Positions 55,045 through 63,389 of a stretch of DNA of 64,000 nucleotides are shown in pieces (within the stretch, counting starts at the first letter, position 1; every line of letters begins with the position of its first letter). The position numbers were made by a program, and so were the translations under genes. Source of the stretch: Bacteroidales bacterium. Its GTDB lineage: Bacteria > Bacteroidota > Bacteroidia > Bacteroidales > UBA932. The notes under the pieces are model-generated. The model worked only from the letters and a program-made list of their open reading frames with translations. It searched no databases and had not been told where the DNA came from. The stretch is taken from NCBI GenBank assembly GCA_015060225.1, contig SUYX01000007.1, forward strand, positions 19,652-83,651, in the 5' to 3' direction.

Positions 55045-55622
55045 TACAGTTCGGTTTCTTTTAATTTAATTCTACAATCATTCAAGCTTTCAATAATAGC
55101 CAGCGATTCAACATGAATACCCATTTGCCTGAGTATGGTACCACCTGACTGGAACTCCTTCTCAATAAGGAATCCCATCCCCACCAAATTGGCCCCAGCC
55201 TGATTTACAAGTTCAATAATTCCCTTTCCGGCATTTCCATTGGCAAGAAAATCATCTATAAAAAGCACATTGTCGCCTGGCTGCAGATAATCCTTGCTCA
55301 CACAGATGGTATATACCTGATTTTTGGTAAAAGAGAATACCTCTGTCTGCAGCATGTTTTCCATAGTACTTGGTTTGCGTTTCTTTGCAAAGACCACAGG
55401 AAGTTCCAATAAATATCCAACCATAATGGCCGGTGCAATTCCACTGGCCTCAACGGTCAATATCTTATTTATTTTGGTTCCTGAAAAACGGCGGACAAAT
55501 TCAACTGCCATGGATTTCATCAGAATGGGATCCATCTGATGATTTATAAAATTATCCACTTTCAGAATCCCTCCTGGAAAACAACGTCCGTCCCTAAGGA
55601 TTCTATCCTTCAATGCTTTCAT
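55044..55622 (-). CDS. xpt: Xanthine phosphoribosyltransferase
   Basis: A 192-residue enzyme that converts xanthine and PRPP to XMP. It starts [20 protein letters not shown], typical of the family, has [28 protein letters not shown] and the PRPP-binding loop [17 protein letters not shown]. It follows the kdd gene by 11 bp and is translationally coupled to the permease gene. No purine riboswitch is visible between kdd and xpt. Confidence 0.95.
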   Translation of the reverse strand: MKALKDRILRDGRCFPGGILKVDNFINHQMDPILMKSMAVEFVRRFSGTKINKILTVEASGIAPAIMVGYLLELPVVFAKKRKPSTMENMLQTEVFSFTKNQVYTICVSKDYLQPGDNVLFIDDFLANGNAGKGIIELVNQAGANLVGMGFLIEKEFQSGGTILRQMGIHVESLAIIESLNDCRIKLKETEL

Positions 55623-55633
55623 AGTTTCTAAAG

Positions 55634-56674
55634 TTATACATATAATTTTTCAAAGAGTTCCCTTATTGGCTGCGACTCTCTGATAATGTTCAAGGTAAGG
55701 TTTGCATGCCCTTTTGCAAAGCCATTGCCCACTATAAGGTTAATGTCCTTTCCTACACCTTCTGCTCCTAAAGCAGCCTTTGTAAAACTTGTTGCCATTG
55801 AGAAAAAATATACACTTCCACGCCCCTTGGTTACAAGAATGGAGGTCATTTCAGTTGAAGGGACATTTACATTATTTACAGTAACATCACACCCTCTGCC
55901 TCCGGTAATGGCCATTACCTTATGATAAACATCCATTACATTTGTAGCATCCGCTACAATGACATCTGTTGCCAATCCCATATCTTTTATCCTCTGCGCA
56001 TTGGTCTGGGAGTATTCCACAACTATCACCTTCCCATACTGCCCCACATTCTTCATTGCCTGATAGCAGCACAAAATACCCGATTTTCCGCCACCACCAA
56101 TAATGCAGACAATTTCACCTTCAGTTACAAGACGGTCAACCTGTGCAGGGGCACCTGCCACATCCAATGCTGCAAGGGCAAGTTTTTCAGGGATATCATC
56201 GGGAAGAACTGCAAACAGTCCGCTCTCAAACAGGATGGCTTGTGCATCAACATCTACCTGCTCCGAATCTGCTGTAAGATTCTTTATTGAATTAATTTTC
56301 AGAGGGGTTAAAGACAAGGATACCAATGTTGCAATCTTGTCTCCCACCTTAAGATTCTGGGTATTGGGGAACTTGGGCCCTATTTCCTTTACCGTTCCTA
56401 TAAGCATACCTCCAGATCCAGTAACCGGATTCTGCATTTTTCCCCTCTCCCCAACAATAGAGAGGATCATATCCTTCATCTTTGCCGTATCGGAATTACA
56501 ACTCTGTTTAATTTGGGTATAACTTGCAGAATCAATATTAAGTGTCTTTACATCTATCAGTATCTCATTTTCATAGATTTCCATAGTATTGTCCAGTTTC
56601 TGGGCCGGCTGGGGCAAAGTACCCTCCGGATTCAAGACCCTGTGTGTTCCGTATCTGCAACCTCCTGTAAGCAT
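55634..56674 (-). CDS. kdd: L-erythro-3,5-diaminohexanoate dehydrogenase
   Basis: A 346-residue NAD-dependent enzyme of lysine fermentation; it oxidatively deaminates 3,5-diaminohexanoate to 5-amino-3-oxohexanoate. The start [20 protein letters not shown] and the block [20 protein letters not shown] are characteristic of KDD, and the Rossmann motif is [19 protein letters not shown]. Full length. Other genes of the pathway (kamA, kamDE, kce, kal) are not in this window; instead kdd heads an operon with xpt and a xanthine permease. A duplicated palindromic site lies in its upstream region. Confidence 0.9.
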   Translation of the reverse strand: MLTGGCRYGTHRVLNPEGTLPQPAQKLDNTMEIYENEILIDVKTLNIDSASYTQIKQSCNSDTAKMKDMILSIVGERGKMQNPVTGSGGMLIGTVKEIGPKFPNTQNLKVGDKIATLVSLSLTPLKINSIKNLTADSEQVDVDAQAILFESGLFAVLPDDIPEKLALAALDVAGAPAQVDRLVTEGEIVCIIGGGGKSGILCCYQAMKNVGQYGKVIVVEYSQTNAQRIKDMGLATDVIVADATNVMDVYHKVMAITGGRGCDVTVNNVNVPSTEMTSILVTKGRGSVYFFSMATSFTKAALGAEGVGKDINLIVGNGFAKGHANLTLNIIRESQPIRELFEKLYV

Positions 56675-56700
56675 ATGCGTAAAAATTATATTTCAGGTTG

Positions 56701-56752
56701 CGAATTTACTAAAAAAATAATACTATCTAAAGAATATGGGAATTTACTAAAT
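56701..56752 (-). promoter_or_regulatory. kdd upstream region: putative promoter and duplicated palindrome
   Basis: The 12-mer GAATTTACTAAA occurs twice in the same orientation (56702-56713 and 56740-56751, 38 bp apart). The second is within a perfect palindrome ATTTA-C-TAAAT (56742-56752). The first overlaps a -7-like TAAATTCG (56701-56708, minus strand), which has TTTA (56728-56731) 19 bp upstream as -33. The arrangement suggests a regulator binding two sites across the promoter. Confidence 0.45.
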
Positions 56753-56851
56753 GGGAAACCATACAAAAACCGCAACATCCCATAATGCGTGGGAGAGGAT
56801 TTCGGCTAAAAACAGACAGTTCTACTGAAGGTATACATATTTAAAAAATAA

Positions 56852-56886
56852 ACAAAAACACCCTCACAGAACTGTGAGGGTGTTTT
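56852..56886 (-). terminator. Intrinsic terminator after tRNA-Cys
   Basis: An 11-bp perfect stem (56858-56868 with 56873-56883), loop of four, followed on the minus strand by a T-run (56854-56858 region). It lies 4-6 bp after the tRNA 3' end. Confidence 0.88.
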
Positions 56887-56889
56887 GCG

Positions 56890-56961
56890 AGGTTCCTGGC
56901 GGATTCGAACCGCCGTACACGGTTTTGCAGACCGCTGACTAAGCCACTCATCCAAGGAACC
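56890..56961 (-). tRNA. tRNA-Cys (anticodon GCA)
   Basis: A 72-nt cloverleaf on the minus strand. Acceptor arms GGTTCCT and AGGAACC pair perfectly, discriminator U at 56890, as usual for tRNA-Cys. Anticodon stem CGGT/ACCG region encloses loop CTGCAAA, anticodon GCA. T loop TTCGAAT. CCA is not encoded. It has its own consensus promoter and terminator. Confidence 0.94.
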
Positions 56962-56981
56962 GTTATTCCCGCTTGGGATTG

Positions 56982-57012
56982 CAAATATACTACAAGTTTA
57001 TTTATTTCCAAA
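56982..57012 (-). promoter_or_regulatory. Consensus promoter of tRNA-Cys
   Basis: TTTG (57009-57012) and TATATTTG (56982-56989) on the minus strand with exactly 19 bp between them. The -33 element lies inside the last codons of the upstream GAF-domain gene (stop at 56998). Confidence 0.83.
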
Positions 57013-57498
57013 ATTTATTTTGCACAACATCTTTTCCAGCCACTCTTTATCAACAACATCAAATGTTGACAGATGTTCACTATCAATATCCAGCACAGCC
57101 ATAACATCACCAGATTCATCAAATATCGGGACTACAATTTCTGAACGGGAAAGGCTGCTGCAGGCTATATGCCCCGGGAACTGTTCCACATCTGGGACAA
57201 TTACAGTTGATTTCTCCACCCATGCAGTGCCGCATACACCCCTGCCTTTCTTTATTCTGGTACAGGCCAATGGTCCCTGGAAAGGTCCCAGAACAAGCTC
57301 TTGACCACTGTCAACCCGCCCTCTTACTATATAAAAGCCTACCCACCAGAATCCAAAAGCCTCCTTGAGGATTGCACTCACATTGGCCATATTGGCAATC
57401 ATATCGGTTTCTGCAGAAACCACCGCCTCCATCTGAGGCAATATTTGGGCATATATCCCAGCCTTGTCCTTTGCGGTTATAACAAGTTCTTCTGCCAT
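56998..57498 (-). CDS. msrC: Free methionine-(R)-sulfoxide reductase (GAF domain)
   Basis: A 166-residue single GAF-domain protein that matches fRMsr, the thioredoxin-dependent enzyme that reduces free methionine-R-sulfoxide. The three conserved cysteines are present: Cys79 in GPLACTRI, Cys89 in GRGVCGTAW and Cys113 in PGHIACSSLSRSEIVVP. The pocket residues FWWVGFYIV are also typical. It follows the rRNA methyltransferase gene by 2 bp and is the last of the purM operon before tRNA-Cys. Confidence 0.92.
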   Translation of the reverse strand: MAEELVITAKDKAGIYAQILPQMEAVVSAETDMIANMANVSAILKEAFGFWWVGFYIVRGRVDSGQELVLGPFQGPLACTRIKKGRGVCGTAWVEKSTVIVPDVEQFPGHIACSSLSRSEIVVPIFDESGDVMAVLDIDSEHLSTFDVVDKEWLEKMLCKINFGNK

Positions 57499-57500
57499 AA

Positions 57501-58700
57501 CTATTCAACTAAAATCACAAGTCCCTTAAGATACTCCCCCTCAGGATGATAAATGTTCACCGGATGGTCTGCCGGCTGCGTAAGCCTATGCAAAATGCGC
57601 ACCCTTCTCCCTGTCTGGGCCGCTGCAGAAAAGACTGCAAGGGCAAAATTCTGCTTGTCAACTACCTGGGAGCAACTGTAGGTAAACACCACGCCACCTG
57701 GCTTCACCTTCTCTATTGCAAGAGCATTCAAACGCTTGTAGGCACGCAATGCATTGTCCAAAGCACCCCTATGTTTGGCAAATGCAGGGGGATCCACAAT
57801 CATAAGGTCATATTTTCCCCCTTCACATTTACGCATGAACTCAATTGCATCCTCACAATATGATGTATGCTCCACCCCCTCTGTAAAGCCATTCATTTCC
57901 ACATTGCGAACAACCATATCCATAGCTTTGCGGGAACTGTCAACAGAATCCACATGGGCGGCTCCACCGTTCAATGCATATATTGAAAATCCCCCTGTAT
58001 AACAGAAAAGATTGAGAACACTTTTTCCATTGGCATATTTTTTTACCAAAGCCCTATTATCCCTCTGGTCAAGGAAAAATCCTGTCTTCTGCCCCTCCTC
58101 CCAATTTACCAGAAACTTATTTCCGTTTTCAAGAACACTCTCTGCACCGGCAGATGCCCCCTCTTCCCGATATATATATCCATCCTTCAAATCCAAACCG
58201 GCCTTAAACGGAGCTGTCCCCTCACTCTTGTCATATACAGCATCCAAATTATTGCCATACACTTTTTTCAAAGCTTGAGCAATATTCTCCTTTGCAAGGA
58301 ACATTCCTGCAGAATGGGCCTGCATCACAGCCGTCTTGCCATATATATCAATTATTAACCCTGGAAGGAAATCTCCCTCTCCATGCACAAGCCTGTATGC
58401 TGTAGTATCTTCAGAATCTGCAAGTCCTAATGTAACACGGGCATCGTATGCCCCCTTTATGGCCCTGTACCAGAAAGCATCATCAATGGCCTCTTTTTTG
58501 AAACTGAGTATCCTTACTGTTATAGAACCTATCTGATAATGCCCACACCCCAAATACTCTCCATCTGAAGAATAAACTTCAATAACATCCCCTTCTGCAG
58601 GGCTACCTCCCTCAATGCGCTTTACAGCACCGGAAAATACCCAGGGATGAAAACGTTTCAAAGACTGTTCTTTGCCTTTATTAAGAATAATTCTTGTCAT
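57501..58700 (-). CDS. Class I rRNA large-subunit methyltransferase (RlmI-like)
   Basis: A protein of 399 residues with an N-terminal PUA domain (RFHPWVFSGAVKRIEGG), a central EEHD-like region and a Rossmann methyltransferase domain: GQKTGFFLDQRDNRALV, VLNLFCYTGGFSIYALNGGA and the catalytic-loop motif MIVDPPAFAKHRGALDN. Relatives methylate cytosine 5 of 23S rRNA (C1962 in E. coli). I chose ATG 58700, since the first 27 codons of the longer frame overlap the exonuclease gene and have no PUA similarity. It begins 29 bp after that gene. Confidence 0.9.
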   Translation of the reverse strand: MTRIILNKGKEQSLKRFHPWVFSGAVKRIEGGSPAEGDVIEVYSSDGEYLGCGHYQIGSITVRILSFKKEAIDDAFWYRAIKGAYDARVTLGLADSEDTTAYRLVHGEGDFLPGLIIDIYGKTAVMQAHSAGMFLAKENIAQALKKVYGNNLDAVYDKSEGTAPFKAGLDLKDGYIYREEGASAGAESVLENGNKFLVNWEEGQKTGFFLDQRDNRALVKKYANGKSVLNLFCYTGGFSIYALNGGAAHVDSVDSSRKAMDMVVRNVEMNGFTEGVEHTSYCEDAIEFMRKCEGGKYDLMIVDPPAFAKHRGALDNALRAYKRLNALAIEKVKPGGVVFTYSCSQVVDKQNFALAVFSAAAQTGRRVRILHRLTQPADHPVNIYHPEGEYLKGLVILVE

Positions 58701-58729
58701 AAATCTCCTATTATCAGAAAAGAGCGATA

Positions 58730-59323
58730 TTACTCGCCCCTCTCTGCCATTAACCTGTAGTACATCTCCCTGCATATCCAAGCATCAATAGCGGCATAAC
58801 GGAGCTGCGCATCAGAAAGATGTGAACTCTCCCAATTGGAAAGCTGCTGGGATTTTGAAACCCTCTTCTTGAGTATGATTGCAGACATTTTCCTCACACT
58901 CTTCTCCTCTATTCCATATGTTGGAGCCAATCTCTGCAAATCAACAAAACCTTTTGGTATAAACCTTCTGTACTCCTGCAATCCACGTATATCATCATGC
59001 ACAGCTGCACCAATCTTCAGTACCTGCGGATTACCCAGCAGGGCGGCAAGCCTTGGTGGAAGTCCCACCTGCTGCAACCTGAATATATAAGCCCTGTCGG
59101 GACCGCTCAACTGCAGGATAGCCATCTTGTTTCTTGGTACCTTTGGCACAAAGCAAGGTTTTGTTTCTGTATCAAAACCAATTGCTTCCTGCGATGCAAG
59201 ATACTTAATAGCCTCACCGAACTCTTCACAATCCGCACTGGGGACAACCGTTATCTCCCCCGGGAATGTTGCAATCTCAAGCGCTTCAATCTCATCAACT
59301 GTTACACTGCTTGCAAAAGCCAT
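58730..59323 (-). CDS. 3'-5' exonuclease domain protein (RNase D-like)
   Basis: A 197-residue DEDD-type exonuclease domain alone, without the HRDC domains of full RNase D. Visible are motif I GFDTETKP (Asp51, Glu53), motif II in GAAVHDDIRGLQEYRR and motif III YAAIDAW near 178-184 (YxxxD type). It probably trims structured RNAs or DNA 3' ends; the substrate is not predictable. It lies between the racemase-like lipoprotein gene (2 bp) and the rRNA methyltransferase gene (29 bp). Confidence 0.88.
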   Translation of the reverse strand: MAFASSVTVDEIEALEIATFPGEITVVPSADCEEFGEAIKYLASQEAIGFDTETKPCFVPKVPRNKMAILQLSGPDRAYIFRLQQVGLPPRLAALLGNPQVLKIGAAVHDDIRGLQEYRRFIPKGFVDLQRLAPTYGIEEKSVRKMSAIILKKRVSKSQQLSNWESSHLSDAQLRYAAIDAWICREMYYRLMAERGE

Positions 59324-59325
59324 AA

Positions 59326-60819
59326 CTACTCAATGATTTGTTTTATTTTGGCATACGAGGCAGGAAGCATCGATTCTATCCTGCTCAAAGTCTGTTTGTC
59401 AAGATTCTCTGTTGAAAAAGGGACAAATACGGTAGTGATATCCTCTGTTCCAAACTCTCTTCCATATTTGAACTCATAGGTAAGGTTACCCGATTCATCC
59501 ACACACTCTTCAGGAAGGCCTGCTGCCGGAACAGAAATATATCCGTCAAATTTTCCCTCGGCTGTATTCAAAGCAAGATTATTATCAGCCCTCAATGTCT
59601 CATAACACTCCAATGCTGTAAAGACTGCAGGGTCAATGAACTCAAAATCGGGATCAATAAGTCCCTCATAAACCAGTTTTCCGTCTGCATCCCTGAAATT
59701 CCTCAACTCATCAATTGCTGCAGTAAGGGTATTAAGAAGGAACGGATAGTGGGTACATCCAAGGATTACATATTTCAAAGGTACCTTAGCCCCACTTGCC
59801 TTATGTTTCTCAAGCAATGTAACAAGATGGAATCTTGCATAGTTTGCAGCTGAATTCAGTTGGAAAGCTGTATATTTTCCCAACGATGTTTCTGTAAGAA
59901 GCTCTCCGTTGCTGTATTCAAAATTATATACTCTGAGAAGTTCCTGTTTTATATCCTCTGAACCGGTCCCCAATTTAGGTCCCCTATATCCCTCTCTCGG
60001 CTTTACAAGATTTACATTCACAAAGTCCTTCTCCTGGTCTACAGACTCTGCGAATCCGGCACAAGGGTGGTTTACCACCTTTAAGAAACCATCATATCCT
60101 TTGGCTGCGCCAATCTCCCGTATTGTCCTCTCATAAGCATTTGAAGCAATGGTTCCCACAGTGGCAAGTACACCCACAGCTATGGAATCCTTGGAACCGC
60201 TGGCCTCAATTTTGCTGTACAATGCATTCACCCCCGCATTTATAACTCCAATCACCTTTACCCCTGTCTTGCTCTGCTCCAGAAGTGTAGAAACATCTCC
60301 AAGCCCCCATGCTGTAGCAGTATTGCAGGCAATCACCAATATTTTGCATGGCTGTTTCTCACCTGAAATCTCCTTGTCTGCAGAACTTGTCCAATACTCA
60401 TCACCCAAAAGGAAAAGTGCATCCTTTACAACCAGTTCCCTGAAGAAATCCTGCTTGTTCTCTGCTGAATAGTTTCCATAAGGCATATTGGCCCTGTCCG
60501 CAAGATATGTGAAATCCTCTCCCGCAAAATCAGGAACTCCGTCTGCCCCCATTTTTCCCGATATATTATTGACCATATCTGCATTTAGCAAAACCTCAAG
60601 CACTGTAAGTCCTCCTGTCCCTGAATCAAACACACCAATAGGAAGCTTGTTTTTCTGTGCAGGAAACTGTTTGAAATCTGCGTAGAATTTGGAATTGACA
60701 TCATTCAGAGCCTTCTCCATTATAGGAGTAAGTTCTACAACAGCCTCCTCTCCCTTCTTGTTTCCACAGGAAGAAAGGAGCAATGCTGCCACAAATGAAA
60801 GGCAAAGTAATCTTCTCAT
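59326..60819 (-). CDS. Glutamate racemase-like lipoprotein
   Basis: A 497-residue lipoprotein (lipobox LSSC, Cys18) whose body is a glutamate racemase (MurI) fold. It has IGVFDSGTGGLTVLE (Asp65, Ser66), the phrase YLADRANMPYGN and both catalytic cysteine motifs, ACNTATAWG (Cys165) and GCTHYPFLLN (Cys355). The spacing between the two cysteines is 190, against about 110 in cytosolic MurI, so there is a large insert (about 240-345) and an extra C-terminus (about 410-497). Total length nearly twice that of MurI. Both cysteines being kept suggests an active Asp/Glu racemase or a related enzyme in the envelope. It follows purM by 24 bp. Confidence 0.85.
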   Translation of the reverse strand: MRRLLCLSFVAALLLSSCGNKKGEEAVVELTPIMEKALNDVNSKFYADFKQFPAQKNKLPIGVFDSGTGGLTVLEVLLNADMVNNISGKMGADGVPDFAGEDFTYLADRANMPYGNYSAENKQDFFRELVVKDALFLLGDEYWTSSADKEISGEKQPCKILVIACNTATAWGLGDVSTLLEQSKTGVKVIGVINAGVNALYSKIEASGSKDSIAVGVLATVGTIASNAYERTIREIGAAKGYDGFLKVVNHPCAGFAESVDQEKDFVNVNLVKPREGYRGPKLGTGSEDIKQELLRVYNFEYSNGELLTETSLGKYTAFQLNSAANYARFHLVTLLEKHKASGAKVPLKYVILGCTHYPFLLNTLTAAIDELRNFRDADGKLVYEGLIDPDFEFIDPAVFTALECYETLRADNNLALNTAEGKFDGYISVPAAGLPEECVDESGNLTYEFKYGREFGTEDITTVFVPFSTENLDKQTLSRIESMLPASYAKIKQIIE

Positions 60820-60843
60820 AGTTATCGGGATAAAAATTATACT

Positions 60844-62031
60844 CTATTTTCTGTAAATAAATGTACCATGCTCTCCAGTCAGATATACCTGTGCGGCACC
60901 GTCTTCTGAAGCTTCTACTCTACCTATGATTTTTGCATCAACGTCATATTTCTTTGATATTGCAATTATGTCATCAGCAATCTCTGCAGGTACATAGAAC
61001 TCCATCCTGTGCCCCATATTGAACACCTTGTACATCTCCTCCCAAGATGTGCCCGACTCGGCCTGTATTACCTCAAAAAGCGGAGGTGTAGGGAATAGGT
61101 TATCCTTTACAATCCTGAGATTGTCCACAAAATGGAGAATCTTTGTCTGTGCTCCACCAGAACAGTGGATCATACCGTCAATCTGCTTGCGGTACTTGTC
61201 AAGAACCTCCTTTACAATTGGAGCATAAGTCCTTGTTGGGGAGAGGACAAGCTTGCCAAAAGTAAGTCCTGTTTTTGGTTCAACAGCATCAAGCTCTTTT
61301 GTACCTGAATATACAAGTTCCTGCGGTACAGCACCATCGTAGCTCTCGGGATATTTTTCTGCAAGATATTTTCCAAACACATCGTGGCGGGCTGAAGTAA
61401 GTCCGTTGCTTCCCATCCCTCCGTTATACTCTGTCTCGTATGAAGCCTTGCCGCAAGACTCAAGGGCAACAATCACATCACCTGCCTTTATGTTTGCATT
61501 GTCAATCACATCTGAGCGTTTCATCCTTGCACAAACGGTACTGTCTACAATTACAGTCCTTACAAGATCTCCCACATCCGCAGTCTCACCACCGGTAAGG
61601 ATAAGTTTTACACCAAAACTCTCCATAACCTTTGCAAAATTCTCAGAAGCAGCTATAAGTCTGCTTATTACAGAACCTGGAATAAGTTGCTTGTTTCTTC
61701 CTATAGTAGAAGAAAGCATAATATTGTCCACTGCGCCCACACACAGAAGATCATCTGTATTCATTACAATTGCATCCTGGGCAATACCGTCCCACACTGA
61801 CATATCTCCTGTCTCCTTCCAATAAGTATACGCCAAAGAAGATTTTGTACCGGCACCATCTGCATGCATCACAATACAATAATCAGGGTCTCCCGACAGA
61901 AAATCAGGAACAATTTTACAGAATGCTTTAGGGAAAAGTCCCTTGTCTATATTCTTGATTGCCTCATGAACATCCTCTTTTGAAGAGGAAACGCCTCTAA
62001 GGGCGTATCTGTTGCTTTTTGGATCTTGCAT
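60844..62031 (-). CDS. purM: Phosphoribosylformylglycinamidine cyclo-ligase (AIR synthase)
   Basis: A 395-residue ATP-dependent enzyme that closes the imidazole ring in purine synthesis. It has the PurM fold signatures MHADGAGTKSSLAYTYWKET, MNTDDLLCVGAVDNIMLS, ILTGGETADVGDLVRTVIVD and GMIHCSGGAQTKILHFV. It is slightly longer than E. coli PurM, as usual for Bacteroidota. It has its own promoter and leads a five-gene operon with the racemase-like lipoprotein, exonuclease, methyltransferase and fRMsr genes. Confidence 0.95.
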   Translation of the reverse strand: MQDPKSNRYALRGVSSSKEDVHEAIKNIDKGLFPKAFCKIVPDFLSGDPDYCIVMHADGAGTKSSLAYTYWKETGDMSVWDGIAQDAIVMNTDDLLCVGAVDNIMLSSTIGRNKQLIPGSVISRLIAASENFAKVMESFGVKLILTGGETADVGDLVRTVIVDSTVCARMKRSDVIDNANIKAGDVIVALESCGKASYETEYNGGMGSNGLTSARHDVFGKYLAEKYPESYDGAVPQELVYSGTKELDAVEPKTGLTFGKLVLSPTRTYAPIVKEVLDKYRKQIDGMIHCSGGAQTKILHFVDNLRIVKDNLFPTPPLFEVIQAESGTSWEEMYKVFNMGHRMEFYVPAEIADDIIAISKKYDVDAKIIGRVEASEDGAAQVYLTGEHGTFIYRK

Positions 62032-62063
62032 AGCTATAGTAGTAATAGTTTTTATCTAATCTA

Positions 62064-62093
62064 CAAAGTTAAACAAAAAAAGGCAGTTGCAAA
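62064..62093 (-). promoter_or_regulatory. Promoter of the purM operon
   Basis: TAACTTTG (62064-62071, minus strand) matches TAnnTTTG exactly; TTTG (62090-62093) lies 18 bp upstream, inside the terminator hairpin of the preceding aminotransferase gene. Predicted start near 62057, about 26 bases before the ATG at 62031. Confidence 0.7.
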
Positions 62094-62110
62094 AGCAACC
62101 GCCCCTTTTT
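62075..62110 (-). terminator. Terminator of the aminotransferase gene
   Basis: A 9-bp stem with one mismatch (62082-62090 with 62095-62103), loop AAAA, and on the minus strand a following T-run (62075-62081). It begins 22 bp after the stop codon. The stem contains the -33 element of purM. Confidence 0.82.
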
Positions 62111-62131
62111 ATAACAATGTATCGTATAATA

Positions 62132-63334
62132 CTATTTGTTGGTTCTACCAGGATAAACCTTAAGAGCCTCCTCAAGACATTTGAGGGCATTCTTAAGATC
62201 CTCAACCTTTAGAACGTAAGCCATACGTACCTGGTTTGTACCTTTGCCTTTAGTTCCATAGAAACCTGCAGCAGGAGCAACCATCACAGTCTGACCCTCA
62301 TATGAGAACTCCTCAAGCAACCACTGTGCAAATTTGTCAGCATCATCTACTGGAAGTTCAGCAATAGTATAGAATGCACCCATAGGCATTGGAGAGAATA
62401 CACCAGGGATATTGTTAAGGCCATTAACCAAAACATTTCTTCTCTCAATGTACTCAGCTTTAACAGCATCAAAATATGATTTAGGAGTTGAAAGTGCACC
62501 CTCAGCGGCAATCTGTCCGTAAGAAGGAGAGCAAAGACGTGCCTGAGCATATTTCATTACACCTTTCATAACCTCTTTATTCTTTGATACGATAGCACCA
62601 ATTCTTACACCGCAAAGGCTGTATCTCTTTGAAACTGAATCCAAAAGGATAACATTCTCCTCAAGGCCTGGAATATGCATGCATGAGTAGTGTGGCTCCT
62701 CGGTATAGCAGAACTCCCTGTAAACCTCATCAGAGTAAATATACAAACCATGTTTCTTTGCAATCTCACCCAACTGGATAAGAGCCTCTTTAGTATAAAG
62801 GGTACCTGTAGGGTTACCAGGATTACAGATTAGAATACCTTTGGTCTTAGGTGTAATGTGTTTTTCAAACTCCTCAATTGCAGGAAGTTTGAAGCCCTCT
62901 TTAATCTCACATGAAATAGGAACCAAAGTAACGTCATTCTGTACAGCAAAAGCATTGTAGTTTGTGTAGAAAGGCTCCATTACGATAACCTCGTCACCTG
63001 GATCACAAGTAACTGCAAGAGCAAACTGAACAGCCTCAGTACCTGAAGAGGTAACGATAAGGTCAGCAACCTCAATATTGATGCCTACACTTGCATAGTA
63101 TTTTACAAGACCCTCTCTGTATGAAAGGTTACCTGCAGAGTTTGAATACTCAATAACTTTAAGGTCTGCTTTCTTTACAGCCTCCAAAGCTTGTGGAGAA
63201 GACTCAATGTCAGGCTGACCGATATTAAGGTGATAAACTTTCACACCTCTTTTTTTAGCTGCATCTGCATAAGGTACCAATTTTCTGATTGGTGAAGCAG
63301 GCATTGCCTGCGCTTTTTTTGAAAGAGTTAACAT
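62132..63334 (-). CDS. Class I/II pyridoxal-phosphate aminotransferase
   Basis: A 400-residue fold-type I aminotransferase, probably acting on aspartate or a similar amino acid. It has the N-terminal HLNIGQPDIESSPQAL, VTSSGTEAVQFAL, the PLP pocket ICNPGNPTGTLYT, SDEVYREFCY and the Schiff-base lysine in DSVSKRYSLCGVRIGA (about 236). Substrate specificity cannot be fixed from sequence. It follows a D-Ala-D-Ala carboxypeptidase gene by 55 bp and is closed by a terminator before purM. Confidence 0.92.
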   Translation of the reverse strand: MLTLSKKAQAMPASPIRKLVPYADAAKKRGVKVYHLNIGQPDIESSPQALEAVKKADLKVIEYSNSAGNLSYREGLVKYYASVGINIEVADLIVTSSGTEAVQFALAVTCDPGDEVIVMEPFYTNYNAFAVQNDVTLVPISCEIKEGFKLPAIEEFEKHITPKTKGILICNPGNPTGTLYTKEALIQLGEIAKKHGLYIYSDEVYREFCYTEEPHYSCMHIPGLEENVILLDSVSKRYSLCGVRIGAIVSKNKEVMKGVMKYAQARLCSPSYGQIAAEGALSTPKSYFDAVKAEYIERRNVLVNGLNNIPGVFSPMPMGAFYTIAELPVDDADKFAQWLLEEFSYEGQTVMVAPAAGFYGTKGKGTNQVRMAYVLKVEDLKNALKCLEEALKVYPGRTNK

Positions 63335-63389
63335 AATGTATAATTACCGTTTAGTTGTATTTATAAAAAATAAGAACTTGATTTTCATT

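Noticed and set aside
55623..55633. Purine riboswitch expected before xpt
   Set aside because: Only 11 bp separate kdd and xpt, and the region upstream of kdd shows no purine-aptamer core; no riboswitch can be supported.
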